A stretch of DNA of 64,000 nucleotides, taken from the NCBI RefSeq assembly GCF_030538755.1, contig NZ_JAUNTJ010000001.1:124001-188000 (forward strand), in the 5' to 3' direction. This DNA is from Paracoccus sp. (in: a-proteobacteria). Lineage in GTDB: Bacteria; Pseudomonadota; Alphaproteobacteria; Rhodobacterales; Rhodobacteraceae. The notes under the pieces were generated by a model that did no database searches, had not been told where the DNA came from, and saw nothing but the letters and a program-made list of their open reading frames with translations. Shown here one piece after another: positions 43,983-52,023 of the stretch (position 1 is the stretch's first letter; each line of letters starts with the position of its first letter). The translations under genes were made by a program, and so were the position numbers.

Positions 43983-45106
43983 GCATCCTGACCACCGTTC
44001 TGTTGCTGATCGTGCTGGCCGCGCTGGGGCTGCATCTGTTCAATGTGCTGGTCGTCACGCGCCGCCTGTCGGTGCCGCCCGAAGCCGTCGCGCCGCAGGA
44101 TATGCCGCCGGTGACGCTGCTGCGCCCGGTCTGCGGGCTGGAATATGCGCTGGAACGCAACCTTGAATCGGCATTTCAGCAGGATACGCCGGGATACGAA
44201 CTGATCCACTGCGCCGATGATCCCGACGACGCCGCCATCCCGGTGCTGCGCCGCCTGATGGAGCGTTATCCCCACGTCAACGCGCGGCTGATGATCGGGC
44301 GCAACCCGGTCTGCGGCAATCCCAAGCTGAACAATCTGGTCAAGGGCTGGGCCGAATGCACCGGCGACTGGGTGGTGATTGCCGACAGCAACCTGTTGCT
44401 GCCGCCCGATTATCTGCGGCAGGTGCTGGCCTGCCGGGCGTCGGGGGTGGGCATGGTGTCCTCGCCCGGTGTCGGGGTGGATGCGCATAACTTCTGGGCG
44501 CGGGTCGAGGCGGCGTTTCTGAACAGCTTTCAGGCCCGCTGGCTGCTGGGGGCCGACAGCCTTGGCATCGGCTTTGCGCAGGGCAAGACGCTGGCCTATC
44601 CGCGCGAATGGCTGAGCGCACGCGGCGGCATGATGGCGCTGGCCGGCAAAAAGGCCGAGGATGTCGCCTCGACCCACCTGATCCGGGGCGAAGGTCTGCG
44701 CGTGCGCACCGTCCGCCGCCCCTTCACGCAACTGCTGGGGCAGCGCACGGCGGGCGAGGTGTGGAAACGTCAGGCCCGCTGGGCGCAACTGCGGCGCGAA
44801 GGCTTTCCGACGATCTACCCCTCGGAACCGCTCAGCGGGCCGGTGGCGAATGTGGCGATGCTGGCGGTCGCATGGCCGGGCGCGATCCTGCCGTTTCTGC
44901 TGATCTGGTATGGCAGCGAATGGTTTCTGGCCCGCTGCGCGGGTTGGGGCCACAGCGCGGCCGACGTGCTGGCATGGGTGGTGCGCGACCTGTGGCAACT
45001 GCCGATGTGGGCCAAGGGCTGGCGCGACGCCCCCATCGTCTGGCGCGGCAATGTCGTCACCGAAACGCCCGGCGGCGGCGCGCAAGGGGGGCAGGGGCAG
45101 GGCTGA
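43979..45106 (+). CDS. Family 21 glycosyltransferase (ceramide glucosyltransferase-like)
   Basis: 375 residues. N-terminal membrane anchor (residues 5-27), then the GT21 catalytic domain: VTLLRPVCGLE, CADDPDDAA (first Asp region), GNPKLNNLVKG, VVIADSNLLL, a central SSPGVGVD, and a QxxRW-type motif in KRQARWAQLRREG. Two C-terminal membrane helices follow. The family glucosylates ceramide in eukaryotes and some bacteria, or phosphatidylethanolamine-like lipids in hopanoid clusters (HpnI). The acceptor here is unknown. It shares one base with the next gene's start. Confidence 0.82.
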   Translation: MSILTTVLLLIVLAALGLHLFNVLVVTRRLSVPPEAVAPQDMPPVTLLRPVCGLEYALERNLESAFQQDTPGYELIHCADDPDDAAIPVLRRLMERYPHVNARLMIGRNPVCGNPKLNNLVKGWAECTGDWVVIADSNLLLPPDYLRQVLACRASGVGMVSSPGVGVDAHNFWARVEAAFLNSFQARWLLGADSLGIGFAQGKTLAYPREWLSARGGMMALAGKKAEDVASTHLIRGEGLRVRTVRRPFTQLLGQRTAGEVWKRQARWAQLRREGFPTIYPSEPLSGPVANVAMLAVAWPGAILPFLLIWYGSEWFLARCAGWGHSAADVLAWVVRDLWQLPMWAKGWRDAPIVWRGNVVTETPGGGAQGGQGQG

Positions 45107-45678
45107 TGGATCTGGAAACGATCCGCGCCGTCATCCAGAGCTATGGCCTGGCGGTGCTGTTTCCCATAGCCATTCTGGAAGGCCCGATCGTCACCGTCAT
45201 CGCCGCATGGTTCGCCCGGCAGGGCCTGATGAGCATCCTCGGCGTCTATATCGTCTGCGTCGTGGCCGATGTGGTGGGCGATGCCGGGTTCTACTGGCTG
45301 GGCCGCCACGGCCTGTCGCCACGCTGGCAACGGCGGCTTGGCCTGACGCCCGACCGCCGCCGCGTGCTGAAACGAGTGTTCCGCGATCACGGTGCCCGCG
45401 CGCTGGTCATCGGCAAGCTGACCCATTCCGCCGGGGCGGCGGTGCTGCTGGCGGCGGGGGCCTCGCGCATGGGGTTCGGGCGGTTCGTGTGGTGGAACAC
45501 GGTGGCGACCATCCCCAAGACGCTGCTGTTCACGGTGATCGGCTGGTCCTTTGGCTGGGCGGCGGAACAGGTCAACGGCTGGATCGCGGCGGTCTCGCTG
45601 GCGATGCTGGTGGTGATGCTGCTGGCGGGCGGCTGGTGGCTGGGGCGGCGCTATGGCACGGACAGCGGGGTGGCGTGA
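45106..45678 (+). CDS. DedA/SNARE-associated family membrane protein
   Basis: 190 residues from the ATG at 45106 (TGATG junction); the longer open frame upstream belongs to the GT21 gene in another frame. Several membrane helices, with the conserved GDAGFYWLGRHG (GxxxGYxxGR-like) and KLTHSAGAAVLLAAGAS. DedA proteins are thought to be lipid scramblases. In this operon it would fit moving a glycosylated lipid across the membrane. Confidence 0.85.
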   Translation: MDLETIRAVIQSYGLAVLFPIAILEGPIVTVIAAWFARQGLMSILGVYIVCVVADVVGDAGFYWLGRHGLSPRWQRRLGLTPDRRRVLKRVFRDHGARALVIGKLTHSAGAAVLLAAGASRMGFGRFVWWNTVATIPKTLLFTVIGWSFGWAAEQVNGWIAAVSLAMLVVMLLAGGWWLGRRYGTDSGVA

Positions 45679-46352
45679 TGCGGCTAAGCTGCATCATCCC
45701 CGCCTATAACGAAGGCCCCCGCGTCGCCAGCGTGGCCCAGATCGCCGCCACCCACCCCGGCGTGGCGGAAACGCTGATCGTCGATGACGGCTCGACCGAT
45801 GACACAGCGGCGCAGGCGGCGTCGGTGCCCGGCACCCGGCTGATCCGCCAGCCGCGCAACGCCGGCAAGACCGCCGCGCTGGCCGCAGGTCTGATGCAGG
45901 CACGGGGCAGCCATATCCTGCTGCTGGATGCCGACCTGATCGGCCTGACCCACGATCACCTCGGCGCGCTGATCGCCCCGGTCGAACAGGGGCGCGCGCA
46001 GGTCGCCATCAGCCTGCGCGGCAATGCCCCGGCGCTGTGGCGGCTGATCGGGCTGGATTACATCTCGGGCGAAAGAGTGCTGCCCCGCGCCCTGATCGAA
46101 CCGCATATCCCACGCCTGAACAGCCTGCCGCCCTTCGGGTTCGAAGTGTTCCTGAACAGCCTCATCATCCGCGAAAACCTGCCGCTGGCCGTCATCCGCT
46201 GGCCCACAGTCGCCAGCCCGCTGAAACATCACAAACATGGCCTGTGGCGCGGGCTGCGCGGCGATGCCGGGATGATTGCCGACATGCTGCGCACCCACGG
46301 CCCCGCCACATTGCTGAACCAGATCCACCGGATGCGAGGCCTGCGCAACTGA
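45678..46352 (+). CDS. Family 2 glycosyltransferase (DPM-like)
   Basis: 224 residues from the ATG at 45678 (one-base overlap). SCIIPAYNEGPRV, LIVDDGSTDDTA, PRNAGKTAALAAGL and LLLDADLIGL (catalytic DxD-like) are GT2 motifs close to dolichol-phosphate-mannose synthase-like enzymes. No membrane segment, so cytosolic or peripheral. Last gene of the lipid-glycosylation operon. It ends just before repeat family B copy 4. Confidence 0.88.
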   Translation: MRLSCIIPAYNEGPRVASVAQIAATHPGVAETLIVDDGSTDDTAAQAASVPGTRLIRQPRNAGKTAALAAGLMQARGSHILLLDADLIGLTHDHLGALIAPVEQGRAQVAISLRGNAPALWRLIGLDYISGERVLPRALIEPHIPRLNSLPPFGFEVFLNSLIIRENLPLAVIRWPTVASPLKHHKHGLWRGLRGDAGMIADMLRTHGPATLLNQIHRMRGLRN

Positions 46353-46357
46353 CCGCC

Positions 46358-46391
46358 GCTTCCTGTTTGCCCAAATACGCATCTTGGGGCA
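46358..46391 (-). repeat. Dispersed repeat family B, copy 4
   Basis: GCTTCCTGTTTGCCC, AAATACGCATC, TTGGGGCA, between convergent genes. Confidence 0.8.
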
Positions 46392-46407
46392 CGACCGCGC
46401 CGCCCGC

Positions 46408-46806
46408 TCACCCCAGCCGCAGCAGATAGGCCAGCAGATCGGCGCGCAGCAAAAGCCCCGCCAACTGCCCGTCCCGCATCACCGGAAAGCTGCGATGCGG
46501 ATGGTCCAGAAACGCCTGCGCCGCGGTGACGGGATCGGTCGCGGCCTCCAGCGTGACGGGGGTGCGGCTCATCTGATCGGCGACGGTGCCGGACCATTGC
46601 CGGTAATAGCTGGCGTTCAGCGCCGGGCGGAAACAGTCTTTCTGCGTCAGCACACCGATCAGCGCGCCCGCGTCATCCACCACCGGCGCGGCGGCAAAGC
46701 CCTGATCCAGCATCAGCGCGGCGGCGTCGCGGATCGGCATATCGGCGCTCAGGCGCGGAAAATCGCGGCGCATGATCGTGCCGATGCTGTCGCTGGTCAT
46801 GGTCAT
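46408..46806 (-). CDS. Two-CBS-domain protein at the end of the nqr operon
   Basis: 132 residues from the ATG at 46806. Two CBS motifs: MRRDFPRLSADMPIRDAA...AAPVVDDAGALIGVLTQKD (first) and MSRTPVTLEAATDPVTAAQAF...FPVMRDGQLAGLLLRADLL (second). It has nothing else, so probably an adenine-nucleotide sensor. Its start overlaps the nqrM stop by 3 bases (ATGA), which places it in the nqr operon. It may link NQR activity to cell energy; that is inference. Confidence 0.85.
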   Translation of the reverse strand: MTMTSDSIGTIMRRDFPRLSADMPIRDAAALMLDQGFAAAPVVDDAGALIGVLTQKDCFRPALNASYYRQWSGTVADQMSRTPVTLEAATDPVTAAQAFLDHPHRSFPVMRDGQLAGLLLRADLLAYLLRLG

Positions 46807-46970
46807 GGGGGGCTGTCCTTTGTGCGGTTGGGGCAGTCGGTGCAGCGCAGGCCGGGCACGCAATCCATGCTGCCGCAGGATGTGCTGACCGGGCGGCGGC
46901 CAAAGACCAGCCCCAGTGCCAGCCCTCCGGCGGCAAGGGCGATGACAAGGATGGCGAACAGGAACTCCAT
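46803..46970 (-). CDS. nqrM: NqrM, Na+-NQR assembly factor
   Basis: 55 residues, easily missed. One N-terminal membrane helix (residues 3-24), then GLVFGRRPVSTSCGS and four Cys (32, 37, 43, 46). That matches the NqrM (DUF539) layout of one helix followed by a Cys4 cluster, thought to deliver iron to the membrane iron centre of NqrD/E. The Cys spacing here (CGSMDC then CTDC) differs from the Vibrio protein as I remember it. It starts 4 bases after the apbE stop and overlaps the CBS gene by 4 bases, in the same operon. Confidence 0.82.
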   Translation of the reverse strand: MEFLFAILVIALAAGGLALGLVFGRRPVSTSCGSMDCVPGLRCTDCPNRTKDSPP

Positions 46971-46974
46971 CGCG

Positions 46975-47943
46975 TCAGGCCAGATGCGCGGCCAGATCGC
47001 CGGTTTCCAGACGGCGGCCATCGGCGGTCAGCATCAGCGTGGTCAGCCCGTGCTGCCGGGCCATGTCCAGCGCCCGCGCCTCGCCCGCCGCGAACAGCGC
47101 GGTGGCCCAGCCATCGGCAAAGCGCGCCGAGCGGGCGATGACGCTGACCTGCGCCAGACCGCCCTGCGCCGGGGTGCCGCTGGCGGGGTCGATGATATGG
47201 CTGACCCGCCGCCCGCCCAGATCATAGCCGTTCACACCGCTGCCCGAAGTCGCCACCGCCATCCCGCCGCGCAGCGCCAGAACCTCGGCGGCTGCGCCGG
47301 GGCTGCCCTCGATCGCAACCTGCCATGCCCGGCCAAGGGGGTGCTGCCCGCCTGCGGCCAGCTCTCCGCCAAGGTCGATCAGCCAATGCGCGCCGCGCCC
47401 GGCCATCAGCGCGGCCAGACGGTCCAGCGCGTGGCCCTTGGCGATGCCGCACAGATCGGCGGTGGCGCCGGGGGTGGCCTTGGTCACGGTTTGCCCCGTC
47501 AGCGTCAGATGCCGCCAGTCGGGCTGCGGGTCGCCCTGCCGGATCGGGCCAAAGCCCCAGCGCGCGACCAGCGGCCCGACCGTCGGATCAAAGGCCCCGC
47601 CGCTGTCATGCGCCAGCCGCAGCGCAGCGGCCAGAACCTGCGCGGTGTCGCCGGGCAGATCGCGCGGCCCGGCCCCGGCCATGTTCAGCGCGGTGATGTC
47701 GCTGTCGGCCCGCCATGGCGACATCTGCCGGTCGATCCCGGCCAGCACATCATCCACCGCCGCGTGCAGCCCGGCCAGCGGCGCGGCATCGGGCAGGGTG
47801 ATGGCCCAACCGCTGCCAAAAGCGCGCCCGGTCAGGCGCTGCGTCGCCGGGGCACCGGCCAGCAGCGCGGGCGCGGCCAGCATGACGCCCGCCCCGGCGA
47901 TCAGCGCGCGGCGGCTTGGGCGCAGGGATGCGGTCTGTGTCAT
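46975..47943 (-). CDS. apbE: FAD:protein FMN transferase
   Basis: 322 residues. It covalently attaches FMN to Thr of NqrC and NqrB in the periplasm. The N-terminus RPSRRALIAGAGVML is a twin-arginine-like signal. DLCGIAKGHALDR, GGELAAGG, and SHIIDPASGTPAQGGLAQVSV are ApbE motifs, and the C-terminus has ADGWATALFAAGEA. It is in the operon between nqrF (4-base gap) and nqrM. Confidence 0.94.
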   Translation of the reverse strand: MTQTASLRPSRRALIAGAGVMLAAPALLAGAPATQRLTGRAFGSGWAITLPDAAPLAGLHAAVDDVLAGIDRQMSPWRADSDITALNMAGAGPRDLPGDTAQVLAAALRLAHDSGGAFDPTVGPLVARWGFGPIRQGDPQPDWRHLTLTGQTVTKATPGATADLCGIAKGHALDRLAALMAGRGAHWLIDLGGELAAGGQHPLGRAWQVAIEGSPGAAAEVLALRGGMAVATSGSGVNGYDLGGRRVSHIIDPASGTPAQGGLAQVSVIARSARFADGWATALFAAGEARALDMARQHGLTTLMLTADGRRLETGDLAAHLA

Positions 47944-47947
47944 GGTC

Positions 47948-49168
47948 TCACGCTCCGAAATCGTCGTTAAAGATCGAGTGCGGCTCGACCCCCAGCCGGG
48001 TGAGGGTCGCGAGCACGGCGGAAATCATCACCGGCGGCCCGCAGAGGTAGTATTCGCAATCCTCGGGTGCCGGATGGCTGGCCAGCGCGCGGCGCACGGT
48101 TTCGTGGATAAAGCCGGTCGGCCCGTCCCATTTGTCGCCCGGTGCCGGTTCGGTCAGCGCCGCCACCCAGCCAAAGTTCGGATGCGCGGCGGCCAGTGCC
48201 TGAAACTCGTCCACATAGAACAGATCGGCGGCGGTGCGCGCGCCATAGAAATAGCGGATCTTGCGCGCTGTGCCTTGCCCAAGCTGTTCATGGATCATCG
48301 CGCGCAGCGGGGCCATGCCGACGCCGCCGCCGATAAAGATCATCTCGCGGTCGGTCGGCTGGACGTGGAATTCCCCGAACGGGCCGGAAATCCCGGCCTT
48401 GTCGCCGGGTTTCAGCGCGAACAGCCAGGACGATACGATGCCGGGCGGGATCACGCCCTCTTGCCCGGCGGGGGGCACGGCCAGACGGATGTTGAACACG
48501 GCGCGGCCCTGATCGGCGGGGCGGTTGGCGATGGAATAGGCGCGCGTCACCGGCAGGGCGGATTGGCCGCGCAGCCGGTCCCAGCCGGCGGCGGCCCATG
48601 CCTCGCGGTGTTCGGGGGCGACCTCGATCCGGGCGAAATCCAGATCATAGGGCGGCGCGGTCAGTTGCATAAAGCCGCCAGCGCGGAAATCGAACGGGTA
48701 GTCTGGCGGCAGTTCCAGCACCAGTTCGCGGATCAGCGGGGCCAGCATCCGGTTCGACAGCACCCGGCATTCGGCGCTGCCTGCCGACAGCACACCGCCG
48801 CTGACCTGCACATCCACCGGCCCGCGCAGGGTCAGCTGGCAGGCCAGCCGCACATGATCGCGCCGTTCCGCGCCCGACAGGATGCCGCGCTCGGTGGCCA
48901 GCGGGTCGCCCGCGCCCTCGCCCGTGGCGGTAACGCGGCACAGCCCGCAGGTGCCCGCCCCGCCGCAGCCCGCCGGGATGGCGATGCCCGCGCCATGCAG
49001 CACCGGCAACAGCCGGTCGCCGCGCGCGGCGCTGATCTGGTGGCTGTCGTTCACGGTCACGGTGACGGCACCCTGCGGCACCAGCCGCCTGCGCGCCGCC
49101 AGCAGACCCAGCGTCAGCGCCAGCAGCAGCGCGATGATGACCAGCGTGCCAAGGACGATCTCGGTCAT
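47948..49168 (-). CDS. nqrF: Na+-translocating NADH:quinone reductase subunit F
   Basis: 406 residues. It takes electrons from NADH. One N-terminal membrane helix (residues 4-22) is followed by a 2Fe-2S domain with PAGCGGAGTCGLCRV and a fourth Cys in RLACQL, then a ferredoxin-NADP-reductase module with RAYSIANRP (FAD) and IFIGGGVGMAPLR (NAD). It ends at SIFNDDFGA as NqrF proteins do. All cofactor-binding residues look intact. It overlaps nqrE by 4 bases. Confidence 0.95.
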   Translation of the reverse strand: MTEIVLGTLVIIALLLALTLGLLAARRRLVPQGAVTVTVNDSHQISAARGDRLLPVLHGAGIAIPAGCGGAGTCGLCRVTATGEGAGDPLATERGILSGAERRDHVRLACQLTLRGPVDVQVSGGVLSAGSAECRVLSNRMLAPLIRELVLELPPDYPFDFRAGGFMQLTAPPYDLDFARIEVAPEHREAWAAAGWDRLRGQSALPVTRAYSIANRPADQGRAVFNIRLAVPPAGQEGVIPPGIVSSWLFALKPGDKAGISGPFGEFHVQPTDREMIFIGGGVGMAPLRAMIHEQLGQGTARKIRYFYGARTAADLFYVDEFQALAAAHPNFGWVAALTEPAPGDKWDGPTGFIHETVRRALASHPAPEDCEYYLCGPPVMISAVLATLTRLGVEPHSIFNDDFGA

Positions 49169-49776
49169 GGCATCACCACTTGCGCAAAGGACGAAAAGCC
49201 CAGCGACATCAGCCCGGTGATGAAAAAGGCGATGCCCAGCCCGCGCAGACCGCCGGGCAGGTCGGCATAGGCCAGCCGCGCCCGGATCGCCGCCAGCATG
49301 ACGACCGCCAGCGCAAAGCCCGCGCCGCTGCCCAGCCCGAATACCGCGCTTTCGGTCAGGCTATAGCGGCGTTCCACCATGAACAGGCTGCCCGCCAGAA
49401 TCGCGCATTGCACCGCCAGCAGCGGCAAAAACACCCCGAACGAGGCATGGATGGCCGGGAACCAGCGGTCCAGCACCATTTCCAGCAATTGCACGCAGGC
49501 GGCGATGGTGCCGATAAAGGCGATCAGCGCCAGATAGGACAGGTCCAGATCGGGCATCCCGGCCCAAGCCCACGCGCCGGGGGCCAGCACGGCGGCATGG
49601 ATCAGGTGGTTCAGCGGCACCGTGACGCCCAGCACGAACATCACCGCCAGCCCCAGCCCGACCGCCGCTTCGACCCGCCGCGACAGCGCCAGAAAGGTGC
49701 AAAGCCCCAGAAACAGCGTCAGCGGCATGTTATCGACCAGCGCCGCGCGCAGGAACAGGGCGAACAGATCGCTCAT
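49165..49776 (-). CDS. nqrE: NQR subunit E
   Basis: 203 residues with six membrane helices. FLGLCTFLALSRRV contains one Cys of the membrane iron centre, and LAVQCAILAG the second. ILAGSLFMVERRYSLTES and DLPGGLRGLGIAF are NqrE hallmarks. It overlaps nqrD and nqrF by 4 bases each. Confidence 0.95.
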   Translation of the reverse strand: MSDLFALFLRAALVDNMPLTLFLGLCTFLALSRRVEAAVGLGLAVMFVLGVTVPLNHLIHAAVLAPGAWAWAGMPDLDLSYLALIAFIGTIAACVQLLEMVLDRWFPAIHASFGVFLPLLAVQCAILAGSLFMVERRYSLTESAVFGLGSGAGFALAVVMLAAIRARLAYADLPGGLRGLGIAFFITGLMSLGFSSFAQVVMP

Positions 49777-50432
49777 CTGCGCACCTCGCCGGGGTGCGGG
49801 GCGATGGCCTCGGGCGGCTCGATCTGTTCGGGGCGCAGGCTGCGGATGGCCCAGACCAGCCCGCCCAGCAGGAAAAAGCCGCTGGGGGCCAGCAGCATCA
49901 GGTTCAGCGGCGTGAACCAGCCACCGGCTTCGGTCGTGACCAGCACCTGCCAGCCCAGCAGATGCCCGGTGCCGAACAGTTCGCGCAACGCGCCGATGGT
50001 TATCAGCACCAGCGAATAGCCCAACCCGCTGCCAAGCGCATCGACGGCGGAGGGCAGGGGCGGGTTGTGCAGCGCGAAGCCCTCGGTCCGGCCAAGAACA
50101 AGGCAGTTGGTGGCGATCAGGCTGACAAAGACCGACAGTTGCTGGCTGACATCATACAGCCATGCCTGCAACATCTGGTCGATCACGATCACCAGTGATG
50201 CAACGATGACGATCTGCACAATCAGCCGGATCGAGCCGGGCACATGCCGCCGGATCGTGCTGATGATGACCGCCGCCAGCACCAGCACCACCGTCAGCGA
50301 GGCCGACATGGTTAGCGCGGTGGCAACCGAGGTCGTGACCGCCAGCGCCGAACAGATGCCCAGAATTTGCAGGGTGATCGGGTTTCGGGCGATCAGCGGT
50401 TCCGTCAGGATGTGCAGCAGCGGGCGGGCCAT
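49773..50432 (-). CDS. nqrD: NQR subunit D
   Basis: 219 residues with six membrane helices. LITEPLIARNPITLQILGICSALAVTT-like N-terminus (ITLQILGICSALAVT) and ATNCLVLGRTEGFAL hold the two Cys that complete the iron site with NqrE. It begins 3 bases after the nqrC stop and overlaps nqrE by 4 bases. Confidence 0.95.
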   Translation of the reverse strand: MARPLLHILTEPLIARNPITLQILGICSALAVTTSVATALTMSASLTVVLVLAAVIISTIRRHVPGSIRLIVQIVIVASLVIVIDQMLQAWLYDVSQQLSVFVSLIATNCLVLGRTEGFALHNPPLPSAVDALGSGLGYSLVLITIGALRELFGTGHLLGWQVLVTTEAGGWFTPLNLMLLAPSGFFLLGGLVWAIRSLRPEQIEPPEAIAPHPGEVRR

Positions 50433-50435
50433 GGC

Positions 50436-51245
50436 CTAGAATTCCCCGCGGCGGATGGCGTCCAGCAGCGGGCCGTATCCGTTTGGCCCCAGCCAAAAGC
50501 GCATCATGTTGGTGATCGCGTTCGAGGTGCGGGTGGCGCCGGTGATGCCGTCCACCTCGTATTCGGTGGCGGCGCGGCCCCGCGCCACGGCAAAGCGCAC
50601 GCTGCCGCGATCATCCAGCGCCGGCAGGCCCGCGAACTGCGCCTGCCACGCCGGTTCGGTGATCCGCGCGCCAAGGCCGGGGGTTTCCGACTGGCTGGTG
50701 ATGGTCATGCCGGCGATGTTGCGGGCGTCGCCGCGCAGGGCGACCATGGCCTGAATCACCCCGTCATAGCCCGCGCCCGCGACCGGCAGGATCACCAGAT
50801 CGACCGGCCCGCCCGCCCCCTGACGGGCGATGAAGATCTGTGCGTAATCCGGGCGGCTGCCCAGACCGGCCAGATCCTGCGCCGGGGTCAGCGCGGTATG
50901 GCTGGCGGGGTTGGTCAGCGTATCGGGCAGTGCTTCGGCGGTGATGTCGGGGGCGGCGCGGCCGGTGGTCAGATCGACGACGACGGTGGACAGCGCCGCA
51001 TCGCCCGACTGCGCCAGCAGGTCCGACATGCCGGGGATGGCGGCGATCAGCGATTCCAGCCGCGCCTGTTGTTCGGCGGCGCGGTTGGCCGTCTGGATCG
51101 GGCGCAGCGTCACCGTGGCCGCCGTCACCAGCAGCGCGCAGACGGCGGCGGTGACAAAGGCGATGGCGACGGTCTTGCCCCGGCTGTCATTGGGCAGCGC
51201 CAGCATCCGCCGCCACGCGCTGATCGGGTTCGGATCAAAGGCCAA
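50436..51245 (-). CDS. nqrC: NQR subunit C (covalent FMN), TTG start
   Basis: 269 residues. The first ATG that leaves family-like sequence is at 51206, but a TTG at 51245 has a perfect GGAGG (51253-51257) at 7 bases, so I use it; the reading frame is also open upstream into nqrB. One N-terminal membrane helix follows (around residues 28-48), with a periplasmic FMN-binding domain. The covalent FMN site is present: DGITGATRTS with Thr238, as in the (S/T)GAT motif. It overlaps nqrB by 11 bases. Confidence 0.9.
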   Translation of the reverse strand: MAFDPNPISAWRRMLALPNDSRGKTVAIAFVTAAVCALLVTAATVTLRPIQTANRAAEQQARLESLIAAIPGMSDLLAQSGDAALSTVVVDLTTGRAAPDITAEALPDTLTNPASHTALTPAQDLAGLGSRPDYAQIFIARQGAGGPVDLVILPVAGAGYDGVIQAMVALRGDARNIAGMTITSQSETPGLGARITEPAWQAQFAGLPALDDRGSVRFAVARGRAATEYEVDGITGATRTSNAITNMMRFWLGPNGYGPLLDAIRRGEF

Positions 51246-52023
51246 GGCGTTTCCTCCGGGCGATGCGCCAGAATGCCAGCGCGGTTTCATCCAGCAGCGG
51301 TGCCGCCAGCGAGGTCAGCAGCGCCGCCGAAACGGCGATCTGCACCGGGTTGCCGCCGGTCCAATGCGCGGCAAAGCCCGCCATCAGCAGGGCAAACAGC
51401 CCGCCCGTCAGCCAGCGGCCCAGCCTGGTGGCGGCGCTGGCCACCGGGTCGGCCACCAGCATGACCAGCACCACCAGCGCGGCGGTGGCAAAGCTGCCCG
51501 CCAGCGGCCAGCCCGCCAGTGCCGCCAGCCCGGCCCCGATCAGCGCGCCGCCGATCAGCCGGGCGCTGATGACGCCAAAGCCCATGCCGATCAGCGCCGC
51601 CGGGATCGCGGCCCAGCCGATCTGCGGGTCGGGCGTGGCCCAAGGCTCGGCCGGAAAGCCAAAGCTGACAAAGGCCAGCGTCACCGTGGCCGGGTTCAGG
51701 ATGTTGCGGCCCCAGCCGCCAAAGATCAGCTCCGCCACCACCACGCCAAAGCTAACCGACAGCAGCAGCGCGACCGGCCCGATCTGCGGCGGTGCCAGCA
51801 GCGCGATGGCAATGGCCGACAGTGCCCCAGCGAACGAAGGCGGCTGCGCCCGCGCCAGCATGAAGGCCAGATGCCACAGCCCCGCCAGCACCAGCACAAA
51901 GACCAGACGCGACAGCACCGCAGGCCCCGCGGCCAGCAGCCATGTGATGACGATGGGCAGCATCGCCGCGATCAGGATCAGCGCCACGGTTTCGCGCGAC
52001 CAGATGCCTTTGGTCACGGTCAT
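51235..52023 (-). CDS. nqrB: NQR subunit B, shortened and lacking the FMN-Thr segment
   Basis: 262 residues, against about 410 for the usual NqrB. It aligns by eye with the core membrane part: SFGVVVAELIFGGWGRNILNP, VSFGFPAEPW, ARLIGGALIG, MLVADPVASAATRLGRWL, and LTSLAAPLLDE at the end. The canonical N-terminal segment and about 60 residues between FPA and the next helix, which normally hold the DGxSGAT motif whose Thr carries FMN, are missing. Here PQIGWAAIP stands instead. No stop, frameshift or missing-base signature is visible; the frame runs cleanly from the nqrA overlap to nqrC. RnfD also carries an SGAT motif, so that family does not explain the loss. Confidence 0.85.
   Translation of the reverse strand: MTVTKGIWSRETVALILIAAMLPIVITWLLAAGPAVLSRLVFVLVLAGLWHLAFMLARAQPPSFAGALSAIAIALLAPPQIGPVALLLSVSFGVVVAELIFGGWGRNILNPATVTLAFVSFGFPAEPWATPDPQIGWAAIPAALIGMGFGVISARLIGGALIGAGLAALAGWPLAGSFATAALVVLVMLVADPVASAATRLGRWLTGGLFALLMAGFAAHWTGGNPVQIAVSAALLTSLAAPLLDETALAFWRIARRKRLGL

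Noticed and set aside
43979-45106. HpnI of a hopanoid cluster
   Set aside because: No squalene-hopene cyclase or other hpn gene is in the window, so a hopanoid role is not supported.
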